The position numbers and the translations under genes are program-made. Below the pieces are notes generated by a model. That model was not told where the DNA came from, did no database searches, and worked only from the letters and a program-made list of their open reading frames with translations. Shown here one piece after another: positions 27,107-37,645 of a stretch of 64,000 nt of DNA. Source of the DNA: Apus apus (Eukaryota > Chordata > Aves > Apodiformes > Apodidae). The stretch is from assembly GCF_020740795.1 (NCBI RefSeq), contig NC_067285.1, positions 113,833,008 through 113,897,007 of the forward strand, written 5' to 3'. Position 1 is the stretch's first letter. Every line of letters starts with the position of its first letter.

Positions 27107-30100
27107 TCAAAGCTCAACGTCCACAGGGTCCTCCTCGTGGTCCTTGATGTCCGTCGAGTCCGCGCTGGCGGGCTGGATCACCCCAAACTGGGACAGCTTT
27201 GCTGCCTTCTGCTCCATGCTCTGCTTCCTCCATTTGATCCTCCGGTTCTGGAACCAGACTTTCACCTAGCAGGAAAATGGCACCAGATTTTAATCCGATC
27301 TCCAGGAACCCCTTTCCAAGGGGGAGGTCATTGCTACGTGCTTCTGAAGCAGCTTTCCCCAAAGAGCAGGGTTCCTTAAAGAGGGGGACATGCTCCTTTC
27401 CCTGCCTGGAGCATGGAGGAGGTGACACTATGGAGGGCAGAGTGGTGCTGGGAGGAAGGACTTGGGGAAAAGGAGGACACAGCTGCACAGAGGAGCTTCT
27501 GGCCAGGGGAGTGAAGGGGGTGCCCCCAGCAGCTCCTCCAAACCACTGAACCTGCCCCTGGGGCCACAGCTTCCAGACCCACCTACCCCTGTCCCTGCTC
27601 CCTCTGCTCTTCACAGCCTCCCTGACCACCTAGGAACCACCCTTGCTTTTCTCTCCCTTTTCTCCAGCTCAATTTGGATCCTACCACAGAACATCACATG
27701 GCTCCTCCTTTCCCCAGCCAATAAGCAGGGCGCAGAAAGGGGCAGAAACTTACTTGGAAGAGCAGAAAAAAAAATCAAGATTCATTGTCATAAAAGGGCA
27801 CTTAAAGCATAAACTGTCTCCAGAGGATCATTAACAATGCAGATACGTTTGTCCAACTCAACTTGAACTCCAAAGCAGACAGGTTTGTGTCCCTACATGC
27901 TGTTTTTCTTCCACTTCACGGATGAGGAAGAGGATGCTCTTCTTCACCAACCATCTAAACTCATCTCCAGGCAGGTGGGAGCAGGGAGTCCCACGGGCCC
28001 CGTCCTCCCGCTCCACTGCACAGCAGGGAAATCACCACAGACCAAACCCAGATCTAGGGGGAGGGGGGGGTTTCCCCCCTTCCCCAGCTCCCCCAGCTCC
28101 TACCTGAGTCTCTGTGAGATGCAGGGTTGCTGCCAAGTCGACTCTCTCCGTGCCCACCATGTACTGCTGCTTGAGGAACTCTTTCTCCAGCCGCTCCAGC
28201 TGCTCTGGTTTGAAGACTGTGCGGACTCTCTTCATCTTGCAGGGCCCTCCAGACCTCCAGGGCCCAGCAGGGCCCAACGAGTTGGCCCCTACGTAGTGAG
28301 ACAACTCCAGACCTGCAAGAAAGAAGCAGCAGTTCCAGGGAGTCTGCGTGGTTGAGGCCGTTCCTCCAAGCCCAGCCTGCTTCAGCTCCAGCCAAAAGCC
28401 AGATGCAGCTGCTCTACAAGACGCTGCACTAGCAGGGGCTTGGGAGAAAGCAGCACCAGCAAGAAGAGCAGGGATGTCCCTACCCTATCTAGGTGATATC
28501 ATCTATAGACTCATTTGGACCAGATGGTCTTTTGTGGTCTCTTCCAACCTATCCTGTAGTTCTACCCCCAGGACAAACCTTGGAGAGTCCCGAAGGACCC
28601 AGCACTCAGTGAGGTGAGCAGGGTTTGACCTCCATCTCTACAGGATCTTTGTAACACAGTAATAAAGACCATCAAGAGCTGCTAAATGCAAAACCCCCAG
28701 CTCCATCTCAAGAAGCCCCCAATGTGTAAAGGTTGACTGATCCATGGCATTCCTGGTGTGCAGAGGGATCAGCAGGACTAACAAGTGGCTCAGGCCTCAG
28801 CCTCCTATCTAGCTGTGGCCTGGTGATAACCATAATTACCTAATTACCATACAATACACCAGCACTGTCACAGGACTAGCTGGCACCAGCTTGAGGGCCG
28901 TGCTGTCTCTGCTACCATCCCCCAGGATCCCACAGGGCTCATCCCAGCCAGTTCTGTCCTCCTGAAGGACCTTCACACCAGCCAGATCTCCCTGCCAGGA
29001 GGCAATGGAGACACCACAGTCAAGGGCTGAGGACAGGGGGCTGCAGCTCTCCAGGGAAAAAGCCTCTGCATCCAAGATGCTGGTTCTGGAGTTACAACAT
29101 GCACAGGAACCTTAGGGTTGACTTTGCATATCTGAGTGTGAAGAGTTGGAGGGACAATTGAGCCCCTCCTGCTCAGTGCCAAAACACTGCTGGACTGGGG
29201 ACTCTGCTCCTCTTCTGAGCCCCAGAAAGAGAACAGAGGGACCTGCCTGCACAGGAGGGACATCTGGGTGCCATGAGAACACCTCCAAGGATCAAAGTGC
29301 AGTTGTGAAGGTACTAGGCACCAGACAAGGCCAGAACTGGCAACCTGGCTGAGCAACCTGGTCTAGTGGGAGGTGTCCCTGCCCATGGCCAGGTAGTTGG
29401 AACTAGATGATTTTGAAGGTCCCTTCCAACCCAAACCAGTATGTGATCCTTTATCTGATGGTATCACAGCTCCTGCCCTGCCACAACCCAGAGGCTGTTG
29501 TGATATATCCTGGCAGGTTTCTGTCAGTGGAAATTCTGTACATAATGACACAGAGTGTAATTTGTCACCACTTCTCACATCTCCTTTCATGACCAATGTT
29601 GCCATGTTCTCCAGGCACAAACGGGCAACTCAACCTACTTTATTTCATTAATTGGGTGCAAGTTCTGCCCACGTTTAAGGATCTGTGGGATGGAGACTTG
29701 ACAGCTTAACAGCCCTGATGGCACTTAGAACTATTTTCATAATTAAAAATAATTCCACCCATCACTTTTTTATTTTCTATTGTCATACTCGAATAATAGC
29801 AAGTGTAATTTTAAATGTTAAATACCCTGTGAAAATGGCTTTGCAAATTATTTAACTGTATTTTCATACCTGGGTATTTGATGTAATACATAGATTAGCA
29901 CACGACTGTGCAGATACTGTCTCGTGAAAGACATAATAGATTAAATAATTACACCAAGAAGTTACAAAAAAAAAAAGATCAAGAGTAGCAAATCCCTTTT
30001 GTCTCAGAGTATTGTAGCTATCAGGATCAAATCAAGAGCTCCTTGTGCAGGTAAAATACATGTTTGGCTGCAGCCTTTGCCTGGGCAGTGACAAGATCAG

Positions 30101-31703
30101 ACTCTGACTGCTAAAAAGAGACTTAATCTCAAGAAAAATATTCCAAAGAGAGGCACTTCATCAAAACAAATTGCTCGTTTTGCTTATAAAAAGTTGCAGT
30201 GCCCCTGAGCAAAAATCCTAAAAGCCTGATAGATGATTAGCACATCTCATCCACCTGCACCATCTACGTTTTCCTTTTTCCTTGTTGTGGGGGTTTTGCC
30301 CTACAAGTAGGAACAGTTTTTGGGGGCCAGATGCTGCAAAACTCTCCAGCCCTTTCACTTCTGCAAGTGGAAAATGGCAGAGAGAGCAAAACTGCAGCTG
30401 GACCAGGACAGCTTTGGGAGAAGGGGGGTCCCACCCAGGAGCAGAGAGGTGCTGGCATGGTGGGGAAACTCCTATCAGGGCTGAGGCTTTGGGAAATGAC
30501 AGCAGGATTTCGCAGGCATGATGAAAACACGGGCACTGCAGTGCCTTGCTAGTAGATGGAAAGAGAAACCGACGCCAGGGTCTGCAAAGCTACCCTTGAA
30601 ATGCAAGGGGGGTGGGGGGGCGGGCACCTGAGGACATGGGGACACTGTCCTGGAGGTGAGAGCTTCTGCTGGAGGTTGTAAATTGTGTCATCTTGGGTCT
30701 CACTTCACCCAGTCATTCAGTGGTGGGAGTAAATGTCTAATATTAATTATCCATCACTACAGAGGATAAAAGGGTTAGAACCATTGAGTCACAGACCGGT
30801 TTGGGTTTAAGGGACCTTCAAGATCACCAAGATCCAAGCCCCCTGCACGGGCAGGGACACCTCCCACCAGCCCAGGTTGCTCCAAGCCCCATCCAACCTG
30901 CCCTTCAACACTGCCAGGGATGGGGCAGCCACAGCTTCTCTGGGCAACCTGGGCCAGGGTCTCACCACCCTCACAGCAAAGAATTTATTTCTAAACTAAT
31001 CGAATTCTCCCCTCTTTCAGCTTAAAACCCTTCCCCCTCATCCCATCCCTCCCTGTCCTCCTATGAAGTCCCTCCCCAGCTTTCCTGAAGCCCTTCCAGG
31101 CACTGGAAGGTGCTCTAAGGTCTCTTCTCCAGGCTGAACACCCCAACTCTCCCAGCCTGTCTCCAGAGCAGAGATGAAACCTGCAGATCAGGAGACTCCC
31201 CTCTCCCCCTCCCTCATTTCCCCACAGCCCAACTCTTCCCCTTGGGGTTGGTCGAGAGGCGGCAGAAATAAACCTACAGCCGCGGGGAGAGCGCAGGGGA
31301 GCAAACGAACACACACACACACTTATTTTGGGGGACCCAAACCCCCTTACTTTCCCGGGCGGGTGATTCCACCCCAAAGTCCCGGCTGGGAAGTCCCCCC
31401 GCTCCCTGCCCACCCACCAGCCACCCTGCCCCCCGCTCACCCCCGCACCGGGACCACCGGGAAGACCCTGCATCCCCCCCCACCCCATCCCTCCCGCTCA
31501 CCTGCACCCCCCCAGCCCCAGCCCCAGCCCCAGCTGCCGGGGATGGGGCCCGGCCCGGCCGGGGGGCAGCGCGGCGGGGGCGGCGGGACGGGGGCGGCGA
31601 CGGGGCGGCGGGGCGGCGGGTCCCGGGCGAGGAGAGCTTCGATGTGGAAGGGGGTCTTGGGGGGCGGCGGGTCGGGCCGGGGCCGCGGAGGGCTGCGAAG
31701 CAT
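27107..31703 (-). CDS. NOTO: Not-family homeobox gene (NOTO / CNOT1-type)
   Basis: Not proteins (Xenopus Xnot, zebrafish floating head, mammalian Noto) are nuclear homeodomain factors of the organizer and notochord. Three exons on the minus strand: 31502-31703, 28104-28312, 27107-27265, with phase 1 and phase 0 introns, giving 189 residues. The N-terminus has an eh1-like motif FHIEALL (residues 19-25) that in related proteins recruits Groucho/TLE. The homeodomain (residues 94-153) reads [53 protein letters not shown]; it has Gln50 and Asn51, and the intron falls between positions 44 and 45. The C-terminus ends DPVDVEL, as in Xnot-like proteins. Exons 2 and 3 are certain. Exon 1 rests on a phase-compatible donor after a (Gly-Trp) run, a start 70 bases below a TATA box, and the eh1 motif. 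The tandem neighbour at 42-44 kb is its paralogue. Assignment as CNOT1 rather than CNOT2 is inference; those old names now collide with CCR4-NOT symbols. Confidence 0.93.
28490..28562 (+). mobile_element. Probable CR1 tail remnant
   Basis: CAGATGGTCTTTTGTGGTCT followed by CTTCCAACCTATCCTGTAGT resembles a worn CR1 3' end. Short and uncertain. Confidence 0.4.
29354..29455 (+). mobile_element. CR1 LINE 3' tail
   Basis: Last 100 bases of a CR1 (CAACCTGGTCTAGTGGGAGG, then GGTCCCTTCCAACCCAAACC) in NOTO intron 1. Confidence 0.9.
29640..30255. promoter_or_regulatory. AT-rich intronic island, candidate enhancer
   Basis: About 600 bases of NOTO intron 1 that are unusually AT-rich for this window and not low-complexity. 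They include AATTAAAAATAATTCC, GCAAATTATTTAACTG and GATTAAATAATTACACC homeodomain-type cores and GATGATTAGCACA near 30231. No coding potential seen. Regulatory role is inferred from composition only. Confidence 0.35.
30786..31172 (-). mobile_element. CR1 LINE 3' copy
   Basis: Reverse-strand copy in NOTO intron 1, from the tail (GTCACAGACCGGTTTGGGTT) back to CCCAACTCTCCCAGCCTGTC; ends 330 bp from exon 1. Confidence 0.94.
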
Positions 31704-31771
31704 GGTCGCGGTCGTCGTCGGGCCGATGTGGCGACTAGCCGGGCCGATGTGGCGACCGCCGGCCCCGCCGG

Positions 31772-31777
31772 TTTATA
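31772..31777 (-). promoter_or_regulatory. NOTO TATA box
   Basis: TATAAA on the minus strand inside a CpG-rich stretch, 70 bases upstream of the NOTO start codon. Transcription should begin near 31745, leaving a 5' UTR of roughly 40 bases. GGCCGATGTGGCGAC-like units at about 31720-31757 are directly duplicated just downstream of it. Confidence 0.8.
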
Positions 31778-31867
31778 TGGGAGGGCGAGGTGGGCTGGGA
31801 TGAAGTTCTCCTATGCAAAGCGGCGGCGGGGGGGTCTGTCCCCACCCTGCTGGCCTGCGGCGGCATC

Positions 31868-32276
31868 CCCACCGACACCCCTGCTGACTTCCCTTCTTAC
31901 ATCCCCACGGACCCCCCTTCTTACATCCTGATGGACCCCCCTTCTTACACCCCCAGGGACACCCCTTCTTACATCCCTTCTTACATCCTGATGGACCCCC
32001 CTTCTTACACCCCCAGGGACACCCCTGCTGACATCCCTTCTTACATCCCCACGGACCCCCCTTCTTACATCCTCATGGACCCCCCTTCTTACATCCTCAT
32101 GGACACCCCTTCTTACACCCCCAGGGACACCCCTTCTGACATCCTTTCTTACATCTTCATGGACCCCCCTTCTTACACCCCTTCTGACATCCCTTCTTAC
32201 ATCCTCATGGACCCCCCTTCTTACACCCCTAAGGACACCCCTTCTGACATCCCTTCTTACACCCCCAGGGACACCC
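31868..32276. repeat. 24-bp minisatellite upstream of NOTO
   Basis: About 17 copies of a 24-bp unit, for example TTACATCCTGATGGACCCCC plus CTTC, starting roughly 90 bp upstream of the NOTO TATA box. Because 24 is a multiple of 3, one frame stays open and spells an eight-residue repeat (SYILMDPP type). This is a repeat artefact, not a gene. Confidence 0.95.
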
Positions 32277-32830
32277 ACCCACCCACCCAACCCCCTCCTC
32301 CTTTGCTGGCTCCTGCACTGACACCCACCCACACACCTGCAGCTTCACCCCACAGGCACCCACTCTCCTTCCCCACAGACCCCCTGTGCCAACACCTGCT
32401 CCTTCCCCATGGGCACCCACACTGACACCCTCTCCTTCCTCATGGACACCCAGAGTGGCACCAGTTCCTTACTCACCTACACCCCCACACACCCACTCCC
32501 TGCCCTTGGACGCCTGCTCCTACCCCATGGACACCACCCACTCCAGACCCACACCCACATGGACTCTTGCCCCTTTCACCACCTCCTCATGGCCAACTAC
32601 AGTGTTGTTCCACTCCCACAAAACCTTGCTGGCACCCTCACCTTCCCCCAGGCACACCTGTAGCCCCCCACCCTGACACCCAAGCCCACCTTGACACCCA
32701 CACCTCCCCCACAGGTGCACCCACACCACCCTTTTGGCCACATTCTTGAGTCCCTCCAGCTGCCCTGCCAAGGGGAACGTGTCCGTGTGTACCTGCCTGG
32801 CTGTCTCGAAGGGACAGGGGATTCACAGCC

Positions 32831-32861
<31 letters not shown>

Positions 32862-33090
32862 ACCATTGCCACTCACATCTCCACAAGCACCAAATCCACC
32901 CCGAAAATTCGCTCGGGTGTACAGCAAGATGGAGAAATCCCAAGACTGGAGTATCCAGGTTAATAAACCTGGGGCAAAAATCCCACGGCCTTTAATAACC
33001 CACCATCAAACATCTCTGCTCACGTCTCCACCAGCACCAGATGGACACACCAAAAAAATCACTTTGGTGGATACAAAGATGGAGAGATCC
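32277..33090. other. Low-complexity CACCC-rich flank
   Basis: Degenerate continuation rich in ACACCCAC text, with a (CA)n run at about 32837-32862. A pair of related ~95-base segments at 32875-32985 and 33000-33115 (both with ACATCTC, CACCAGCACC-type text and ATCCCA) suggests a local duplication. No gene seen. Confidence 0.6.
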
Positions 33091-33479
33091 CAGACTAGGT
33101 GAATAAACACGGAGCAAAAATCCCCCCATGGCTTGATACCCCAGCATGAAACATCTGGGTGTGCACGGGCGAGCTGTCCTTATCCAGCAAATCCTGCCCT
33201 GGACTGGGGAGTCCTGCCATTCCCACACACTTTTCGAGTTCCTTTTGCCAGCCACAGAAATAACTCGTGTTATAAACGAGCATCTCTGAATTTTTGAGCA
33301 TTTCAAAGCGAATGGAAATGATGGGAATGCACGGGCAGGATTATCCCGCTCCCGAGGAGGCACCCTGGTGATGGCTACGGGGAACCTCGGGGGCAGAGGA
33401 TGCCCGCAGGAGACAAAAGAGTCCCTCAAGTTTGCCTTTAAAAAGCTTTTTTTTTTTTCCTTTTCTTTCCCCCGCCGTT

Positions 33480-33612
33480 TAGCATCCTGTCTTCCAGGGC
33501 AGCTTCCAAATAAGCGAATAAATACAGCTGCTGCTTTATTGCTCCTTATCCAAACAGCCAGTCCCAATCCTGCCGCCCTGGAACTTAATTGAAATCACAC
33601 GTTCAAAGCTGG
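33480..33612. promoter_or_regulatory. Candidate conserved element
   Basis: Complex sequence with AATAAGCGAATAAATACAGC, GCTTTATTGCTCCTTATCC and GGAACTTAATTGAAATC cores, flanked by T and C homopolymers. It is 1.8 kb upstream of NOTO. Regulatory role is inferred from complexity and motif content. Confidence 0.3.
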
Positions 33613-34499
33613 GCAAGTGCTGAAGCCTCTGCCTTCCACCCCATTCCCCCCCCCCCCCCAAAGAAAAAAAAATGCCACCGCTGAGGAAAAAATATCCACA
33701 GGGATTCACAGCTTCTGGCTTTGCTTGCACAGATTGGTGTGGGTTAAAACACGGGCTGTCGTTATACAGGGGTTTGGTTTGTTTGATTAAAATCCTGTTC
33801 AATCTCTTGGTTATTTTTCCTCTTTCGTAGTAATAAGAAGTCATGCCTGCCTCTGGAATCCCACTGTTGGTGTTTGGGGGACAACGGTGTGGTTTTCCAC
33901 TGGAGAGAGATGTGCTGGGAGTGCTCTGGCTGTTGAGGGAGCAGGTTGATGTGGTGGTTTTTGGGGATGGAGGAGCCGGGGTGGGATGGACAGATGGACG
34001 GACACTGATCCCGAGGGATGAGCCCCAAACCCAAAAGCACCGGCTGGCGTTTCCCTTTGGCTTCTCCCCCTCGGCCGAATTGGCTGCCTAATGGCTCGTC
34101 CTGCTTCCCATTAGTACTGTGTGCTCAGCTAATGCATTTCGGGTGGAAAGCTGGAAATTTTCACTCGCTGGTAATGACTTGGGAAATATAGCACCCAGCA
34201 GCCAGGCAGGGACCCCCCTGCCTCCTCTGCTCACCGGCTCCTTCCCCATCTGCTCCAGCCTTTGGCAGGAGCTGAGCAAGGGGGGAGATGAAAGGATGGG
34301 CCCCGATCCTATTTTTATATCTATATTTTGCTGGTGGCTTTTTAGTGTGGTTTGTTCAATTTTATTCCAGGGTGTTTCGGTTTGGTTTGTTTTTTTTAAA
34401 AAAAGCGCAGAAAAGGGGAGGGGGGGAATTTCTTAAGGAGGGGGGAAGAAATAATTAATAATTCCCAACAACAAACCAACAACAACAAAAAGCCCCCAG

Positions 34500-34780
34500 C
34501 TCTTTGTAAACATCCCCCCTGAGCAAAGGGAAGGGGGTGAAAAGCATTTCCTGATAACTCCATTAAAGAATGAGGCTGCATTAACATTCCAAGTACCTCG
34601 ACAAGAGATGAAAGTGGGGAACTTGAGTTCAGCCTCTCCTTGCTCCAGATGTTATTATGGGCTCCCTGAAAGGTTTTTTTATTTCTTCTTTTTTTTTTGT
34701 TTTTTTTTTTTGCAAAGAGACAAAGATGTTGCCTACTTCAAACGGGGCTAATTGATGCTAATGACTATCAGATAGAGTGG
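34500..34780. promoter_or_regulatory. Candidate NOTO upstream enhancer (FOX, TEAD, homeodomain motifs)
   Basis: Located 2.8 kb upstream of NOTO. It contains a perfect forkhead core GTAAACA (34506-34512), a TEAD core CATTCCA (34585-34591) and a paired homeodomain site CTAATTGATGCTAATGA (34748-34764). Composition is balanced apart from an internal T-rich run at 34672-34710. Function is inferred. Confidence 0.45.
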
Positions 34781-34904
34781 GGGCCCTTGTTCCTCCCTGC
34801 AAAGGGGAAAGAGAGAGTGCATTTTACAATCCCCTCATAGAAAATGCCCCACTCTTCAATCCAGGTTGCTGCTTCAGGGATTTTCCTTTCTCTCTGGCTG
34901 CTGC

Positions 34905-36000
34905 TTTCTCTCCTCCTCCTCCTCCTCCTCTCCCCCTCCCCACCCCCTTTTCCTTCATCTTTTCTGTCTCCCTTCTTCTGGGCACCCCGCAGCTCTCTCT
35001 TGTTTGCCCATGAGAAATTTCACACCTTGCCTGCCCGGCTGGGGAGAACCTGGCTCCGTTTCCATCCTTCTCCAAACCATCCCAGCGGGCGAAAGGAGCG
35101 GCGGAAATTTCCCCAAACCTACAGCAGGGACACGTGAAAACGTGACGGGGGGGGGTTTGTGCATCTGTAATCCGGGCTGTGGGTCCTTCTGCAAGTGGGA
35201 AAAAACATCTTCTGGACTGAGAGCATCCTCTCTGTCACGTCCCATTAGGGAGAAGATGGGTCCCGGGGCTTCTGTCACTGGGGAGGCAGAAGTGCTGGTG
35301 CTGATTAGGATAATTAGCCCAGCACTGCCAACCTGAGGAGTCTGAAATCATGAGCTCATGCCTCTTACTCTAAAAAAACACAAACAAACAAACAAACAAA
35401 CAAAAATAACCCAAAATTGGCTTAAAAATGAGATTTCTAACACCAAGTTTAGCTTTGTGTCAGGTTTTTGCAGCCATTTCTCCTGTGATAACCTGTAATC
35501 ATAATAAATAATGCATAATCCAGTAAAAAAAAAAAGGCAACTAAGATCATCCTCAAATCACCTGGCTCCTGGAGCTGGTGAGTTGCCCTTTCCCAAGCTG
35601 GATCCCAGTGTAACCCACAGGGAGAGGGGAATGGGGCTTCATCTTCTCTGCAAAAAGAGGACAACTGATGATTGTTCACTCATTCATCATGAAGTCAAGA
35701 GAAGAGAAATTACTCGGGCTAATGATAATTACTGCGTTCTTGGTTCAGTTTGCCTTCTGGAGCCTCCTTGCAGGGGCCCCATGAACAGACCCAAACTGGG
35801 GTGAGGACAGGAGCTGTGGCACAACCCTCTGCTTTGGGGGTGTCACACAGAAGTGGGAGCCCCGGATGCAGGTGCAACAAGAGCATGGCCAGTCTCCTGT
35901 GTCCCCCTGTGAGAGCCCAGCACAGGGACAGCCACCAGCTCCAGGGAAATGCTTCTGAGATCATGGTTACTTCTTTGGTGAGACCCTGGCCCAGGTTGCC
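34905..36000. other. Noncoding interval upstream of NOTO
   Basis: Contains a CTCCTCCTCC tract near 34913-34935, a T-box half-site TCACACCT at 35020-35027, an (ACAA)n run at 35386-35405 and ordinary unique sequence. No exon recognised. Confidence 0.5.
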
Positions 36001-36172
36001 CAGGGAAGCTGTGGCTGCCCCATCCCTGGCAGTGTTGAAGGGCAGGTTGGATGGGGCTTGGAGCAACCTGGGCTGGTGGGAGGTGTCCCTGCCCATGCAG
36101 GGGGTTGGAACTGGATGATCTTGAAGGTCCCTTCCAACCCAAAGCAGCCTGTGATTCTGTGGTTCTGTGATT
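35980..36172 (+). mobile_element. CR1 LINE 3' tail
   Basis: Plus-strand copy, GTGAGACCCTGGCCCAGGTT through to a GATTCTGTGGTTCTGTGATT tail; between the two Not genes. Confidence 0.94.
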
Positions 36173-36429
36173 TAGGAACAGAAGAGTTTCCTCCAAGAAG
36201 GACACGTCCAACACTGACCTGCAAGAGGAAACACCCCCGTCCTCTCTGTCCCCACCACCTCAGCCCAGCTGGGGTTCGGCAAACCTCAACTCTGATGGAA
36301 AACCCAACCCCACCGAACGCAGGACCCCTGCTGTCAGCCTGGGGGTGCGGGCAGAGGGGAGCTGGGGAGGCAGAGGACAGCATCCTTCTTTCCCCCGGCC
36401 CCAGACAGCCAATACACACCCCAGCCGCC

Positions 36430-36555
36430 CCTCAGACACCGGCCCCGGCTGCATTGTCAGGTTAATTTGGGATAATGGCCTGCAAAGCACCTCAGCCCCA
36501 TCCAGGTCTCATTAGCACTTGATAATATCAAGCATCCTGAGGAATTAGGGCTTTT
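36430..36555. promoter_or_regulatory. Candidate conserved element
   Basis: Unique sequence with GCATTGTCAGGTTAATTTGG and GGATAATGGCC, then GTCTCATTAGCACTTGATAA. The TAAT-type and GGATAA-type cores are clustered. Inferred only. Confidence 0.3.
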
Positions 36556-37139
36556 CCCCCTCCTCCCCAGGGCACAGAGCCCTGCACCCAGCCCTGGGCA
36601 GGGTGTCCCTGGGGATGGGGACGGGACCTCTGCTCCTTTTATTACTGCACCGCCAAGCTCGTGGGGCAAAGCAGCTCTTCCCCCAAAGCCCCGGGGTTTT
36701 CCGGTCGTTTATCCCCCCGGGCCGGTATTTCCAGGCAAGACTTGAATGAAGCTCATGCTGCAGAGTGGCTGGATCCTGCCCCGGCTTGTCCGTGGGGAGA
36801 AGTTGTCCCTGACCCGAGGGAGATGACCCCTTGGTTGTCACACCCCTGGGCGTCACATCTGGCCTCGTATCTCAGCCAGATGTGAAAAGAGGGAGCGGGA
36901 CCTGCTGAATCCCACCACCCGCACCCTCCCTGGGTGCTGGAAACCCTTCCACCTGCTTGGGGTGCCCCCAGATACAGCCGGGGTTGTGTCCACGGTGGGG
37001 CTACACCCAACTGACAACAAAGGCTGAGTGACCCCCCCCCCCAAAAAAAAATAAGCGAATACCCTCCCGCCAGTCCCCAGAGGATGCTCCGTGATCCTCC
37101 AACCATCGCAGACCTGAGAACCCTGTTCACACGGGTTGC

Positions 37140-37645
37140 AATTGCAGGTAGCAAGAGCATCCCCAAACCAGGCGTTTAAAATTAATTGGGAATTATAAAC
37201 AAACTCGGGATTGAGGCAGCCCTGGTACCAGCCTGGCTGCAGGATCCGCCCGCTGCTCCCTTCAATGATCTTCTTTTTTTTTTTTTCCTCCCACATTGTT
37301 CTCTCCTAATGAGGAGACTAATGACCAAAGGATGGTTCATAAGTGGTTCCCAGACTCTCCTTGCCCAGGGCAAACACCGTCCACAATAGGATCACAAATT
37401 GTAGGGAGAAGCCCCGGCTGATCACATCAGAAACGGTGCAAGGATTTATCTCTCTGCCTTAACAATAACAGTATGTTCTTAATCGCCACTCCAAAGGGAC
37501 AGCTAGCAGGGGATCTGCCCGGCCTCATCATTAAAAGCTGGCAGCATCTTTGCTAGCGCTGCCCCTTTGTTCATCTTTCACCGTTCCAATGCTCCGGCCC
37601 CCTTAATTCCTCTCCATCTTATTAAATCAATAGAGATGGAGTCGG
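37140..37645. promoter_or_regulatory. Candidate enhancer block between the Not genes
   Basis: 500 bases of complex sequence: ATTAATTG at 37181-37188, an inverted repeat CTCCTAATGAGGAG near 37303-37316, SOX cores AACAATA (37461-37467) and CCTTTGTT (37564-37571), and repeated CATTAA/TTAAT text. Interrupted only by a T run at 37275-37286. No open frame of interest. Confidence 0.4.

Noticed and set aside
31790-32425. 211-codon frame with SYILMDPP repeats
   Set aside because: It is a 24-bp minisatellite; a period divisible by three keeps one frame open by construction.
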